From contig NZ_LZNS01000001.1 of the NCBI RefSeq assembly GCF_001984575.1, positions 5,679,682 through 5,743,681 of the forward strand: a stretch of DNA of 64,000 nt. Reading direction: 5' to 3'. Origin of the DNA: Streptomyces sp. MP131-18. Lineage in GTDB: Bacteria > Actinomycetota > Actinomycetes > Streptomycetales > Streptomycetaceae. Below the pieces are notes generated by a model, which saw only the letters and a program-made list of their open reading frames with translations, was not told the DNA's origin and made no database searches. Of the stretch, positions 18,961 through 29,303 are shown piece by piece. The translations under genes and the position numbers were made by a program. Every line of letters starts with the position of its first letter. Position 1 is the stretch's first letter.

Positions 18961-19319
18961 GGGAACTGCCTTTCGGTGTGGGGGAGTCGTCTTACTTCCG
19001 CTCGCCGCTGTGCACGGGTGCACGGGTGGACCGGGGCGTGGCGGAGCTCCACCGTGCCCCGGGGGCGGTGCTGGGGGGACTGCGGCGCGCGGGGGTGCGC
19101 CCGTGTGCGTGCGATGCCGGGTGCCCGCGGCGGCCGGATCGCGTACGGGCGTGCACGTCCCGTACCGGCCTCCGCCGGCATGTCGAACTCTGCTCGAACT
19201 TGCTGCTTATCGCGCGATGTTCATTGACCCGCGAGGAGGCGCGGAACGCAAGAAGGGGCGTCCATGATTTTTACCTGGCAGTAGGAATGCGCCACGCCCG
19301 GTCGCCCCCGCGGAACGCC
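18961..19319. other. Intergenic region, no gene seen
   Basis: 359 bp between two minus-strand genes. It should carry the promoter of the secreted protein. The 3' part (about 19200-19280) is AT-richer than its surroundings. The only ORFs have shadow-like codon usage. A short inverted repeat gtgcacgggtgcac lies at about 19012. I assign nothing further. Confidence 0.5.
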
Positions 19320-19565
19320 TCAGGCGCGTTCGAGCCAGCCCTCGTACTCCTCGGCCAGGGCGGCCAGTGCGGCGAGGGTGGCCGGGGGCCAGCCGGCCGG
19401 TGGGGTGTCGAGAACCACGAGCCACTGGGCGTCCTCGGCGTCGTCCTCGCCCGCCAGGGCGTCCCGGACCGGCCGCGGCTCCTCGGGCAGGCCGAGGCGG
19501 TCGGCCACTTCCGCCGCCACGTCGTCCGCGGCCTCGCGGTCGGGCAGCACCAGAACGTGTTGCAT
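19320..19565 (-). CDS. Small conserved acidic protein
   Basis: 81 residues, strongly acidic (GEDDAEDAQWLVVLD, EEYEGWLERA), no membrane segment. It starts MQHVLVLPDREAADDVAAEVADRLGL, an alternating pattern suggesting an alpha/beta fold. I do not recognise the family. A gene of this kind next to holA is common in Streptomyces. Divergent from holA with about 39 bp between the starts, so the two share a promoter region. Confidence 0.72.
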   Translation of the reverse strand: MQHVLVLPDREAADDVAAEVADRLGLPEEPRPVRDALAGEDDAEDAQWLVVLDTPPAGWPPATLAALAALAEEYEGWLERA

Positions 19566-19604
19566 GGGGCCAGGCTGTCACAGGCGCGTGGGATGCTGGT
19601 GCGC

Positions 19605-20594
19605 ATGGCTGCCACAACCACCGTGTCCGACGGCGGGCCCCCCGGGGCGTTCGCCCTGGCCGTGGGGCAGGAGGAGCTGCTGCTCGACCGCGCCGTGCAG
19701 CAGGTGATCGCTGCCGCGCGGGCCGCGGACCCGGACACCGACGTACGCGATCTGGCGCCCGGCGCGCTCCAGCCCGGCACGCTGGCCGAGCTGACCAGCC
19801 CCTCGTTGTTCGCCGAGCGCAAGGTGGTGGTCGTGCGGGCCGCGCAGGATCTGCCCGCCGACATCGTCAAGGAGATCAAGGCGTATCTGGCCGCGCCCGC
19901 GGAGGAGATCACGCTGGTGCTGCTGCATGCGGGCGGCGCGAAGGGCAAGGGGCTGCTCGACGCGGCGCGCAAGGCGGGGGCGAGCGAGTACGCCTGCCCG
20001 AAGATGACCAAGCCGGCGGAGCGGCTGGCGTTCGTGCGGGCCGAGTTCCGCGCGGCGGGACGCAGCGCCACGCCCGCCGCCTGCCAGGCGCTGGTCGACG
20101 CGATCGGCAGCGACCTGCGCGAGCTGGCCTCGGCCTGCACGCAGCTGGCCGCCGACGTGCCGGAGGCCATCGACGAGGCGGTGGTGGCCCGTTACTACAC
20201 GGGTCGTGCGGAGGCGTCCAGCTTCACCGTCGCCGACCGGGCCGTCGAGGGCCGCACCGCGGACGCGCTGGAGGCGCTGCGCTGGGCGCTCGCCACGGGG
20301 GTCGCGCCGGTGCTCGTCACGAGTGCGCTGGCGCAGGGCGTGCGTGCCATCGGCAAGCTGGCCTCGGCGCCCGGCGGGATGCGGCCGGGCGACCTGGCAA
20401 GGGAGCTGGGCATGCCGCCGTGGAAGATCGACCGGGTCAGGCAGCAGATGCGCGGCTGGTCGGCGAACGGTGTGGCGCTCGCGCTGCGCGCCGTGGCGGA
20501 CGCGGACGCGGCCGTCAAGGGCGGCGGCGACGACCCGGCGTACGCGCTGGAGAAGGCCGTGGTCGCCATCGCGGGGGCGGCGCGCTCCCGTTGA
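19605..20594 (+). CDS. holA: DNA polymerase III delta subunit (clamp loader)
   Basis: Delta subunit of the clamp loader, which opens the sliding clamp. 329 residues from ATG 19605; an in-frame ATG 12 nt earlier is also possible. The family pattern is clear: FALAVGQEELLLDRAVQQVI at the N-terminus, SLFAERKVVVVRAAQDL, CPKMTKPAERLAFVRAEF, ALVDAIGSDLRELASACTQL, and RELGMPPWKIDRVRQQMRGW in the collar domain. As expected for delta, there is no functional Walker A motif. Confidence 0.95.
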   Translation: MAATTTVSDGGPPGAFALAVGQEELLLDRAVQQVIAAARAADPDTDVRDLAPGALQPGTLAELTSPSLFAERKVVVVRAAQDLPADIVKEIKAYLAAPAEEITLVLLHAGGAKGKGLLDAARKAGASEYACPKMTKPAERLAFVRAEFRAAGRSATPAACQALVDAIGSDLRELASACTQLAADVPEAIDEAVVARYYTGRAEASSFTVADRAVEGRTADALEALRWALATGVAPVLVTSALAQGVRAIGKLASAPGGMRPGDLARELGMPPWKIDRVRQQMRGWSANGVALALRAVADADAAVKGGGDDPAYALEKAVVAIAGAARSR

Positions 20595-20642
20595 CGTGAG
20601 GGCGCGCGGCGGTTGCCGACGGCGGCAGCCGGCCTCCCGCGC

Positions 20643-21566
20643 TCAGACCGCTTCTGGCTCTCCCGGGCCGCCCCGGCTTCCGCCGTCGTCGTCCGGCTCC
20701 TCGGTGCCGCCGTCATCGTTGCCGTCCTGCCCGCCGTCGACACCGCCATCGACACCGCCGTCTGGACCGCCGCCCTCGCCGGTCCCGTCGCGCAGGGCAG
20801 CCAGCGTCTCCTCGGTGGCGTCGCGCAGCATGTCCCGCACCCGGTCCTCCTCGGCGAGGCCGTCGGGATCGTCGCCGAGGTAGGCGTTCCAGGTCAGTGA
20901 GTACTCGAACCAGCCGTCCCGCACGATGACGCGGGCCCAGGTCAGGTCGCCGCTGAGGGCGTCCTCGCCGAAGATGATGAACGCTTCTTCGCCCAGGTCC
21001 GCCAGTGGCTCCGTCCGGTAGTCGTAGTAGCCGTCGGCCTCGTTGTACTGCTCGTACGCCTCGGCCCTCGCCGCGAACTCGGGGGCCGGGTCCGTTCCCT
21101 TGTGCCAGCTCAGCTCGTACATCATGTAGGCGCTGTAGTAGCTGTCCGAGCCGGCGCCGGCCGGCTCCAGGGTGAACTCGCACTTGCTTAGGTCGAGGAC
21201 CTCGGTCTGCGCGGCCTGCGAGGTCGGCTCGTCGTCCTCGTACGGCTGGTAGTCCGCCTCGAAGGCGGCCATGTCCGCCGTGCCGCACAGGTCGGCCTCG
21301 AACCGGTATCCGGCCAGGTCGGCCGCGTCGTCGGAGCCGATCGCCCCGGTCGCGAACAGGACACCGCCCCAGGCCGCCGAGGTCACCAGCACCCCGCCGA
21401 CGCCGTAGAGCCAGCCGGGCATCCCGCCGCCGCGCGGCGGCGGGCCAGGCTGCGGCGGCACCATCGGTCCGAACCCGGCCGGGCCCTGCGCGTATCCGTA
21501 GGCCGCGGGGGCCGCCCCGTAGGGCGGCTGCTGGTAGGGGTTCGACGACCCCCCCGGTATCGACAT
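20643..21566 (-). CDS. Hypothetical single-TM protein with Pro/Gly-rich N-terminus and Asp/Gly-rich tail
   Basis: 307 residues. Residues 1-50 are a cytoplasmic P/Y/G/Q-rich segment (NPYQQPPYGAAP), a TM segment follows at about 52-74, then an extracellular domain with two Cys (DLCGTAD and LSKCEFTL) that could pair, rich in Asp, Glu and Tyr. The C-terminal 50 residues are D/G repeats (GGVDGGVDGGQDGNDDGG). The PYQQPP-type N-terminus is common in Streptomyces membrane proteins of unknown function. No homologous domain recognised. Confidence 0.72.
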   Translation of the reverse strand: MSIPGGSSNPYQQPPYGAAPAAYGYAQGPAGFGPMVPPQPGPPPRGGGMPGWLYGVGGVLVTSAAWGGVLFATGAIGSDDAADLAGYRFEADLCGTADMAAFEADYQPYEDDEPTSQAAQTEVLDLSKCEFTLEPAGAGSDSYYSAYMMYELSWHKGTDPAPEFAARAEAYEQYNEADGYYDYRTEPLADLGEEAFIIFGEDALSGDLTWARVIVRDGWFEYSLTWNAYLGDDPDGLAEEDRVRDMLRDATEETLAALRDGTGEGGGPDGGVDGGVDGGQDGNDDGGTEEPDDDGGSRGGPGEPEAV

Positions 21567-21811
21567 GCCGTTAACCTACCGTCTCCGACCGGCCGCCCCC
21601 AGTCGCTTTCGGGTCGCCGGGCGCACAGAAAAGCCAGCGCACGCACCGGAAAAGGCAGAACCCCCGGCCGCCGGGGAGGCGGCCAGGGGCCCTGGACGTA
21701 TGGTCAGGCACCGCACCCGTCGTGGCGAACGTTGGGATCAGCGCGGTGCCCGTGCCGTACCGGCCGGTGCGGAGAGAGGGGCCGCGGGAGCCGGGCCGGG
21801 TACGGGAGTGG

Positions 21812-22078
21812 TCAGCCCTTGAGCGCGTTGACCTGGGCGGCCAGCGCGGACTTCTTGTTCGCCGCGTTGTTGCGGTGCAGCACGCCCTTGCTCACGGCCT
21901 TGTCGAGCTTGCGGGCCGCGGCCGAGCGGGCGGCCTCGGCCTGCTCGTAGTCACCGGCGGCAGCGGCCTCGCGGGCGCGCCGGACGGCGGTCTTGACCTC
22001 GGACTTGATGGCCTGGTTACGCTGCCTGGCCTTCTCGTTGGTCTTGATCCGCTTGATCTGGGACTTGATGTTCGCCAC
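21812..22078 (-). CDS. rpsT: 30S ribosomal protein S20
   Basis: 88-residue, lysine- and arginine-rich protein that binds 16S rRNA early in 30S assembly. It starts MANIKSQIKRIKTNEKARQRNQAIKSE, typical of S20, with RNNAANKKSALAAQVNAL near the end. GTG start at 22078 with gaagg upstream. Divergent from lepA, so both translation-related genes share a 165-bp control region. Confidence 0.97.
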   Translation of the reverse strand: MANIKSQIKRIKTNEKARQRNQAIKSEVKTAVRRAREAAAAGDYEQAEAARSAAARKLDKAVSKGVLHRNNAANKKSALAAQVNALKG

Positions 22079-22243
22079 GAATGAGCCTTCTCAGTGCGGT
22101 TGAGATGATGGGTGTCCGAACGGGACACAGTGGGCCAGCGTACCAGCGGCCCGCGCCCTGCTCCCAATCGGGGAGCGGGGCCGTCCGCATGGGACCATGG
22201 GGGCGACCAAGCGACCCACCGCCATGACCCGACAGGACCACGC

Positions 22244-24103
22244 GTGCCCGCGATCTCTTCGAACGCGCCGGAGCCGAGCCGCACCGAGCCGGCTCTCATC
22301 CGCAACTTCTGCATCATCGCGCACATCGACCACGGCAAGTCGACGCTCGCCGACCGGATGCTTCAGCTGACCGGCGTGGTCGAGCAGCGCCAGATGCGTG
22401 CCCAGTATCTCGACCGCATGGACATCGAGCGCGAGCGGGGCATCACGATCAAGTCCCAGGCGGTCCGGATGCCGTGGGCGTCCGACGGGACCCCGCACGT
22501 GCTCAACATGATCGATACGCCGGGGCACGTCGACTTCACCTACGAGGTCTCCCGGTCCCTCGCCGCGTGCGAGGGCTGCATCCTCCTCGTCGACGCGGCC
22601 CAGGGCATCGAGGCGCAGACCCTCGCCAATCTCTACCTGGCGATGGAGAACGACCTGACGATCATCCCCGTGCTCAACAAGATCGACCTGCCCGCCGCCC
22701 AGCCCGACAAGTTCGCCGCGGAGCTGGCGCACCTCATCGGCTGCGATCCGGACGACGTGCTGCGCGTCTCCGCCAAGACCGGGGACGGCGTTCCCGAGCT
22801 GCTCGACGAGGTGATCCGCCAGGTTCCGGCGCCGGTCGGCGACGCGGACGCGCCCGCCCGCGCCATGATCTTCGACTCCGTGTACGACGCGTACCGCGGC
22901 GTCGTCACCTACGTGAAGGTCGTCGACGGGCGGCTCGGCCGGCGCGAGCGCATTCAGATGATGTCCACGGGCGCCACCCACGAGCTGCTGGAGATCGGCG
23001 TCAACTCCCCGGAGATGACGCCCTCCGACGGCATCGCCGTCGGCGAGGTCGGCTACCTCATCACGGGCGTGAAGGACGTGCGGCAGTCGAAGGTGGGCGA
23101 CACGGTCACCTGGCAGCGGAACGGCGCGACCGAGCCGCTGGGCGGCTACAAGGACCCGCGGCCCATGGTGTTCTCCGGCCTGTATCCCATCGACGGCTCG
23201 GACTACCCGGCGCTGCGCGACGCGCTGGAGAAGCTCCAGCTGAACGACGCGGCGCTGGTCTACGAGCCGGAGACCTCGGTGGCGCTCGGCTTCGGCTTCC
23301 GCGTCGGCTTCCTGGGGCTGCTGCACCTGGAGGTCATCCGTGAACGTCTGGAGCGCGAGTTCGGTCTCGATCTGATCGCCACCGCGCCCAATGTGGTCTA
23401 CCAGGTGACCATGGAGGACGGCTCGGAGCACACGGTGACGAACCCGAGCGAGTTCCCCGTGGGGAAGATCGCGGAGGTCCGCGAGCCGGTGGTCAGGGCC
23501 ACGCTCATCGCCCCCACCGAGTTCATCGGCGCGATCATGGAGCTGTGCCAGGCCAGGCGCGGGGCCATGCAGGGGATGGACTACCTCTCGGAGGAGCGGG
23601 TCGAGCTGCGCTACACGCTGCCGCTCGCGGAGATCGTCTTCGACTTCTTCGACGCGCTGAAGTCCAAGACCCGCGGCTACGCCTCGCTCGACTACGAGCC
23701 GACCGGCGAACAGGCCGCCGCGCTGGTGAAGGTCGACATCCTGCTGCACGGCGACAAGGTCGACGCGTTCTCGGCGATCGTCCACAAGGACAAGGCGTAC
23801 GCGTACGGCGTGAAGATGGCCGGGAAGCTGAGGGAGCTGATTCCACGGCAGCAGTTCGAGGTGCCGATCCAGGCCGCGATCGGCTCACGGGTGATCGCCA
23901 GGGAGACGGTGCGTGCGATCCGCAAGGACGTGCTGTCCAAGTGCTACGGGGGCGACATCTCCCGCAAGCGGAAGCTGCTGGAGAAGCAGAAGGAGGGAAA
24001 GAAGCGCATGAAGATGGTGGGGCGGGTCGAGGTGCCCCAGGAGGCGTTCATCGCGGCACTTTCCTCCGACTCCGACGGCGGCGAGGCGAAGAACAAGAAA
24101 TAG
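22244..24103 (+). CDS. lepA: Elongation factor 4 (LepA), ribosome back-translocase GTPase
   Basis: 619 residues from a GTG at 22244 (V-P-A-I-S-S-N-A-P-E-P-S), which matches the family N-terminus and has an agga site upstream. The GTPase domain holds AHIDHGKSTLADRM (G1), ERGITIK (G2), DTPGHVDF (G3), NKIDLP (G4) and SAKTG (G5). EF-G-like domains follow, then the LepA-specific C-terminal domain ending with KRKLLEKQKEGKKRMKMVGRVEVPQEAF. It acts on stalled or mistranslocated ribosomes under ionic or cold stress. Confidence 0.97.
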   Translation: MPAISSNAPEPSRTEPALIRNFCIIAHIDHGKSTLADRMLQLTGVVEQRQMRAQYLDRMDIERERGITIKSQAVRMPWASDGTPHVLNMIDTPGHVDFTYEVSRSLAACEGCILLVDAAQGIEAQTLANLYLAMENDLTIIPVLNKIDLPAAQPDKFAAELAHLIGCDPDDVLRVSAKTGDGVPELLDEVIRQVPAPVGDADAPARAMIFDSVYDAYRGVVTYVKVVDGRLGRRERIQMMSTGATHELLEIGVNSPEMTPSDGIAVGEVGYLITGVKDVRQSKVGDTVTWQRNGATEPLGGYKDPRPMVFSGLYPIDGSDYPALRDALEKLQLNDAALVYEPETSVALGFGFRVGFLGLLHLEVIRERLEREFGLDLIATAPNVVYQVTMEDGSEHTVTNPSEFPVGKIAEVREPVVRATLIAPTEFIGAIMELCQARRGAMQGMDYLSEERVELRYTLPLAEIVFDFFDALKSKTRGYASLDYEPTGEQAAALVKVDILLHGDKVDAFSAIVHKDKAYAYGVKMAGKLRELIPRQQFEVPIQAAIGSRVIARETVRAIRKDVLSKCYGGDISRKRKLLEKQKEGKKRMKMVGRVEVPQEAFIAALSSDSDGGEAKNKK

Positions 24104-24215
24104 GCCCCTTACGTGCGAGGGCCGGGCCCTTTAGTCTGATCGCCACCCGGCGGTTACTGACGAGTTACCCCGGTGACCCCTGACCCCCGTTGCAGTGCGG
24201 CACCCGGAGGAAGTC

Positions 24216-26099
<1,884 letters not shown>

Positions 26100-26112
26100 G
26101 CGGCGAGCCTGC

Positions 26113-26162
<50 letters not shown>

Positions 26163-26274
26163 TTCGGGCCGGAACGGCGGCAGCGTTGCGCCGGCGAGGC
26201 CGGGAGGGAACTCCTGAGCGCCGGTGGTCGGGCCGGCAACGCCGGGGCCGCGTGGCGCCGCCGTCGGAGAGCCG

Positions 26275-27507
26275 TCAGTCCACGAGGTCCCGGGTCAGGG
26301 CGTCCGCGAGGAGCCGGCCGCGCAGCGTCAGCGCCGCGCGCCCCGCGGTGAACGCACCGGGGCGCAGCAGGCCGTCGGCCAGGGCACGGCGGGCCGCCGC
26401 GAGGCCGTCGGGGCGCAGCAGGGACAGCTCGCAGCCGGCGCCGAGGCGCAGCCGGAGCAGGATGTGCTCCACCCGGCGGTCCTCCGCCGTCAGTACCTCG
26501 CGGCCCGCGCCGGGGGAGCGGCCCTCGGCGAGCGCCTGGGCGTACGCGCCGGGGTGCTTCACGTTCCACCAGCGGACGCCGCCGACATGGCTGTGCGCGC
26601 CGGGTCCCGCGCCCCACCAGTCCGCGCCGGTCCAGTACAGCTCGTTGTGCCGGCAGCGGGCGGCGGGGGAGGTGGCCCAGTTGGAGACCTCGTACCAGGC
26701 GAACCCGGCCGCGGCGAGCGCCTCCTCGGCGATCAGGTAGCGGTCGGCGTGCACGTCGTCGTCGGGTGCGGCCACCTCGCCGCGGCGGACGCGGCCCGCC
26801 AGGCGCGTGCCGTCCTCGACGATCAGCGAGTACGCCGAGACGTGGTCGGGGCCCGCGCCGATGGCCGCCGCCAGCGAGGCCCGCCAGTCCGCGTCGGTCT
26901 CGCCCGGGGTGCCGTAGATCAGGTCGAGGCTGACGTGCTCGAAGCCGGCGGCGCGCGCCTCGGCGACGCAGGCCTCCGGGCGCCCCGGCGTGTGGGTGCG
27001 TTCCAGAACGGCGAGCACGTGCCGGCGTGCGCTCTGCATGCCGAACGAGACCCGGGTGAAGCCCGCCGCGCGCAGCGCGGCGAGCGACTCGGGACCGACC
27101 GAGTCCGGGTTGGCCTCGGTGGTGACCTCGGCGTCGGCGGCGAGGCCGAACTCGGCGCGCACCGCGTCCAGCATGCGCGCGAGGTCGGCGGGCGGCAGCA
27201 GGGTCGGGGTGCCGCCGCCGACGAACACCGTGCTGACCCGGCGCGGGTCGTCGCCCAGCACCTTGCGCGCGAGCCGGACCTCCTGCTCCAGGACCTCCGC
27301 GTAGTTCTCCCGGGAGGCCAGCGCCCCGCCGGAACCGCGCAGCTCGCCCGCCGTGTAGGTGTTGAAGTCGCAGTACCCGCAACGGGTCGCGCAGTACGGC
27401 ACGTGCAGGTAGAAGGCGAGTGGCCGGCCGGCGGCGCCGGCGCGCGCGGTGGCGGGCAGCGCGCCGTCCGCGGGCACGGGCTCGCCGTCCAGGGGTGCGG
27501 AGGGCAT
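26275..27507 (-). CDS. hemW: HemW-like radical SAM heme chaperone
   Basis: 410 residues. The radical SAM cluster motif is YCATRCGYCDFNTY (CxxxCxxC), preceded by LAFYLHVPYC. VFVGGGTPTLL, EANPDSV, RVSFGMQS and HVSLDLIYGTPGE follow, then a C-terminal HemN-like region. Proteins of this short class transfer heme rather than oxidise coproporphyrinogen, and they lack the extra N-terminal residues of true HemN. Older annotation calls them oxygen-independent coproporphyrinogen III oxidase. It stands first in the hemW - hrcA neighbourhood common in Firmicutes and Actinobacteria. Confidence 0.93.
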   Translation of the reverse strand: MPSAPLDGEPVPADGALPATARAGAAGRPLAFYLHVPYCATRCGYCDFNTYTAGELRGSGGALASRENYAEVLEQEVRLARKVLGDDPRRVSTVFVGGGTPTLLPPADLARMLDAVRAEFGLAADAEVTTEANPDSVGPESLAALRAAGFTRVSFGMQSARRHVLAVLERTHTPGRPEACVAEARAAGFEHVSLDLIYGTPGETDADWRASLAAAIGAGPDHVSAYSLIVEDGTRLAGRVRRGEVAAPDDDVHADRYLIAEEALAAAGFAWYEVSNWATSPAARCRHNELYWTGADWWGAGPGAHSHVGGVRWWNVKHPGAYAQALAEGRSPGAGREVLTAEDRRVEHILLRLRLGAGCELSLLRPDGLAAARRALADGLLRPGAFTAGRAALTLRGRLLADALTRDLVD

Positions 27508-27538
27508 GCTCCCATTGTCCCCCGTCCCGCGGGCCCGC

Positions 27539-28369
27539 CTACGCCGGTCCGCCGGGTCCGCCGACGGTCACGTGGTCGATCAGGTGCTCGACGGGGCCGA
27601 GCAGTGCGGGGTCGAGGTCGCGGAAGCTGTGCACGCGGCCGAGGATGCGCTGCCAGGCCGCGCCGGTGTGCTCGGGCCAGCCGAGCGCGCGGCACACGCC
27701 GGTCTTCCAGTCCTGCCCGCGCGGCACGTCCGGCCAGGCCGGGATGCCCACGGCGGCGGGCTTGACCGCCGCCCAGATGTCGATGAACGGGTGCCCGACG
27801 ACCAGCACGTGCGGGTCGTCGATCCCGGCGGCGATCCTGGACTCCTTGGAGCCCGGCACCAGATGGTCCACCAGGACCCCGAGCCTGGCCCCGGGGGTGG
27901 GGCCGAAGGCCCGGACGACCTCGGGAAGGTCGTCGATGCCCGCGAGGTACTCCACGACGACGCCCTCGATCCGCAGGTCGTCGCCCCACACCTTCTCGAC
28001 CAGCTCCGCGTCGTGGCGCCCCTCCACATAGATGCGCCCGGCGCGCGCCACCCGGGCGCGGGCGCCCGGCACGGCGAGTGAGCCGGAGGCGGTGCGGGCC
28101 GGCCCGTCGGCGGCGGCCCGCGGACGCGGCCTGACCAGGGTCACCGGGTCCCCCTCGAAGAGGAACGCGGCCGGAGCGAGCGGAAAGTCCCGGTGGGTGC
28201 CGAAACGGTCCTCCAGCGTCACGGCCGTCTTGTCGCAGCGGATCACCGCACCGCAGAAGCCGGTGGTGACCTCCTCGACGACGAGCCCGGGGTCGGCCGC
28301 CAGCTCGGGAACGGGCTTGCGCCGCTTCCACGGCGGCGTCAGATCGGGGCCGTACTGTCTGCTGCGCAT
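27539..28369 (-). CDS. DUF3097 family protein with Toprim-like motif
   Basis: 276-residue actinobacterial protein of unknown role, usually encoded next to hemW. The start ATG at 28369 gives the family N-terminus MRSRQYGPDLTPPWKRRKPVPEL. I note IYVEGRHDAELVEKVWGDDLRIEGVVVE (residues 113-140) and LGVLVDHLVPGSKESRIA (163-180), which resemble the Glu and Asp blocks of Toprim domains such as RNase M5 (V-E-G-x-x-D, then a hydrophobic strand with D). This suggests a nucleic-acid enzyme or a decayed Toprim fold. That resemblance is my inference. Confidence 0.8.
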   Translation of the reverse strand: MRSRQYGPDLTPPWKRRKPVPELAADPGLVVEEVTTGFCGAVIRCDKTAVTLEDRFGTHRDFPLAPAAFLFEGDPVTLVRPRPRAAADGPARTASGSLAVPGARARVARAGRIYVEGRHDAELVEKVWGDDLRIEGVVVEYLAGIDDLPEVVRAFGPTPGARLGVLVDHLVPGSKESRIAAGIDDPHVLVVGHPFIDIWAAVKPAAVGIPAWPDVPRGQDWKTGVCRALGWPEHTGAAWQRILGRVHSFRDLDPALLGPVEHLIDHVTVGGPGGPA

Positions 28370-28391
28370 GGGCCCATTCGACCACGTCGCC

Positions 28392-29102
28392 TCATGCGGG
28401 CACACCGAACCTGCGGGCCAGCACGGCCCGCTGCGCCCGCACGAACTCCGCGTCCACCACGGCCCCGTGGCCCGGCACGTAGCGCGCGTTCCGGCCGCCG
28501 AGGGCGAGCAGCCGGTCCAGGGCCGCGGGCCAGCGTTCCGGTCGTGCGTCGGGTCCGGCCTGCGGCTCGCCCGACTCCTCGACCAGGTCGCCGCAGAACA
28601 CCACGGGCACCGGGCCCGGAACGACCACCACCACGTCATGCCCCGAGTGCGCGGGCCCCAGGTCGGCGAGCACCGCCGTCCTGCCGCCGAGGCCGACGGC
28701 CGTCTCGCCGCGCACCTCGTGCCACGGGCGCCGCAGCGCCGCGGCGTCCGCCTCCGCGGCCTCGCGCGCGATGCCGTACCGCACGGCGGCGGCCGCGACT
28801 TCCGCCCGCCCGCCGCGGTCCAGGTGGGCGGGCAGCCCGGCCGCGCCGTGCGTGGCGATCCCGGGCAGGCCCGCGAGACCGAGCACGTGGTCGAAGTGCG
28901 GGTGAGTGATCACCACGCGGGTGACGGGCGCCCCCAGCAGCCCGGCCGCCTCCCCGGCCAGGGCGGCACCCGCGGCGGCCGAGGGCCCGGCGTCCACCAG
29001 CAGGACGCCGTCCGCCCCGGCCACGGCCCCGACCGTCTCGTCCCAGCCGGCCAGCCGGCACCTGATCACACCGGGTGCGAGCCGTTCCCACGTGTATTCC
29101 AT
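28392..29102 (-). CDS. Metallo-beta-lactamase-fold hydrolase
   Basis: 236-residue MBL-fold enzyme. The metal site motif THPHFDHVLGL (HxHxDH) is intact, followed by a His in LGPAHSGHDVVV, an Asp in VVFCGDLVEES and a His in RYVPGHGAVVD, so a two-metal hydrolase is likely. The general layout resembles glyoxalase II-like and quorum-lactonase-like members. Substrate unknown. It lies 22 bp upstream of the DUF3097 gene on the same strand and may be co-transcribed with it and hemW. Confidence 0.88.
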   Translation of the reverse strand: MEYTWERLAPGVIRCRLAGWDETVGAVAGADGVLLVDAGPSAAAGAALAGEAAGLLGAPVTRVVITHPHFDHVLGLAGLPGIATHGAAGLPAHLDRGGRAEVAAAAVRYGIAREAAEADAAALRRPWHEVRGETAVGLGGRTAVLADLGPAHSGHDVVVVVPGPVPVVFCGDLVEESGEPQAGPDARPERWPAALDRLLALGGRNARYVPGHGAVVDAEFVRAQRAVLARRFGVPA

Positions 29103-29193
29103 GCCACGACGTTAGGCCCTGTCCTGGCCGCGTCCTGGCCGCGCGGACGGGCATGAACGGCCGGGGTGGTGGGCACCTTCTGCCCGCTGCTCG

Positions 29194-29223
29194 TTCCCTG
29201 GCCGTGCTACCCGGCCGTACACT
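29194..29223 (+). promoter_or_regulatory. Possible sigma-70-type promoter of hrcA-dnaJ
   Basis: ttccct at 29194 and tacact at 29218 are separated by 18 bp. Transcription would begin near 29230, placing the CIRCE element at the start of the transcript, as is usual for HrcA-controlled operons. The -35 match is weak. Confidence 0.45.
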
Positions 29224-29233
29224 GGAACAGGGC

Positions 29234-29260
29234 TTGGCACTCCTCGCAGATGAGTGCCAG
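29234..29260 (+). promoter_or_regulatory. CIRCE operator (HrcA binding site)
   Basis: TTGGCACTC, nine bases, GAGTGCCAG. This is the CIRCE inverted repeat (consensus TTAGCACTC-N9-GAGTGCTAA) with compensating changes that keep all pairs but the outermost. It lies 43 bp before hrcA, so HrcA represses its own operon, and heat shock or client load should relieve that. Confidence 0.93.
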
Positions 29261-29303
29261 GGCGGCCGACCAGCGACGGACAGCCGGACGGGAGGTGTGC
29301 GAC

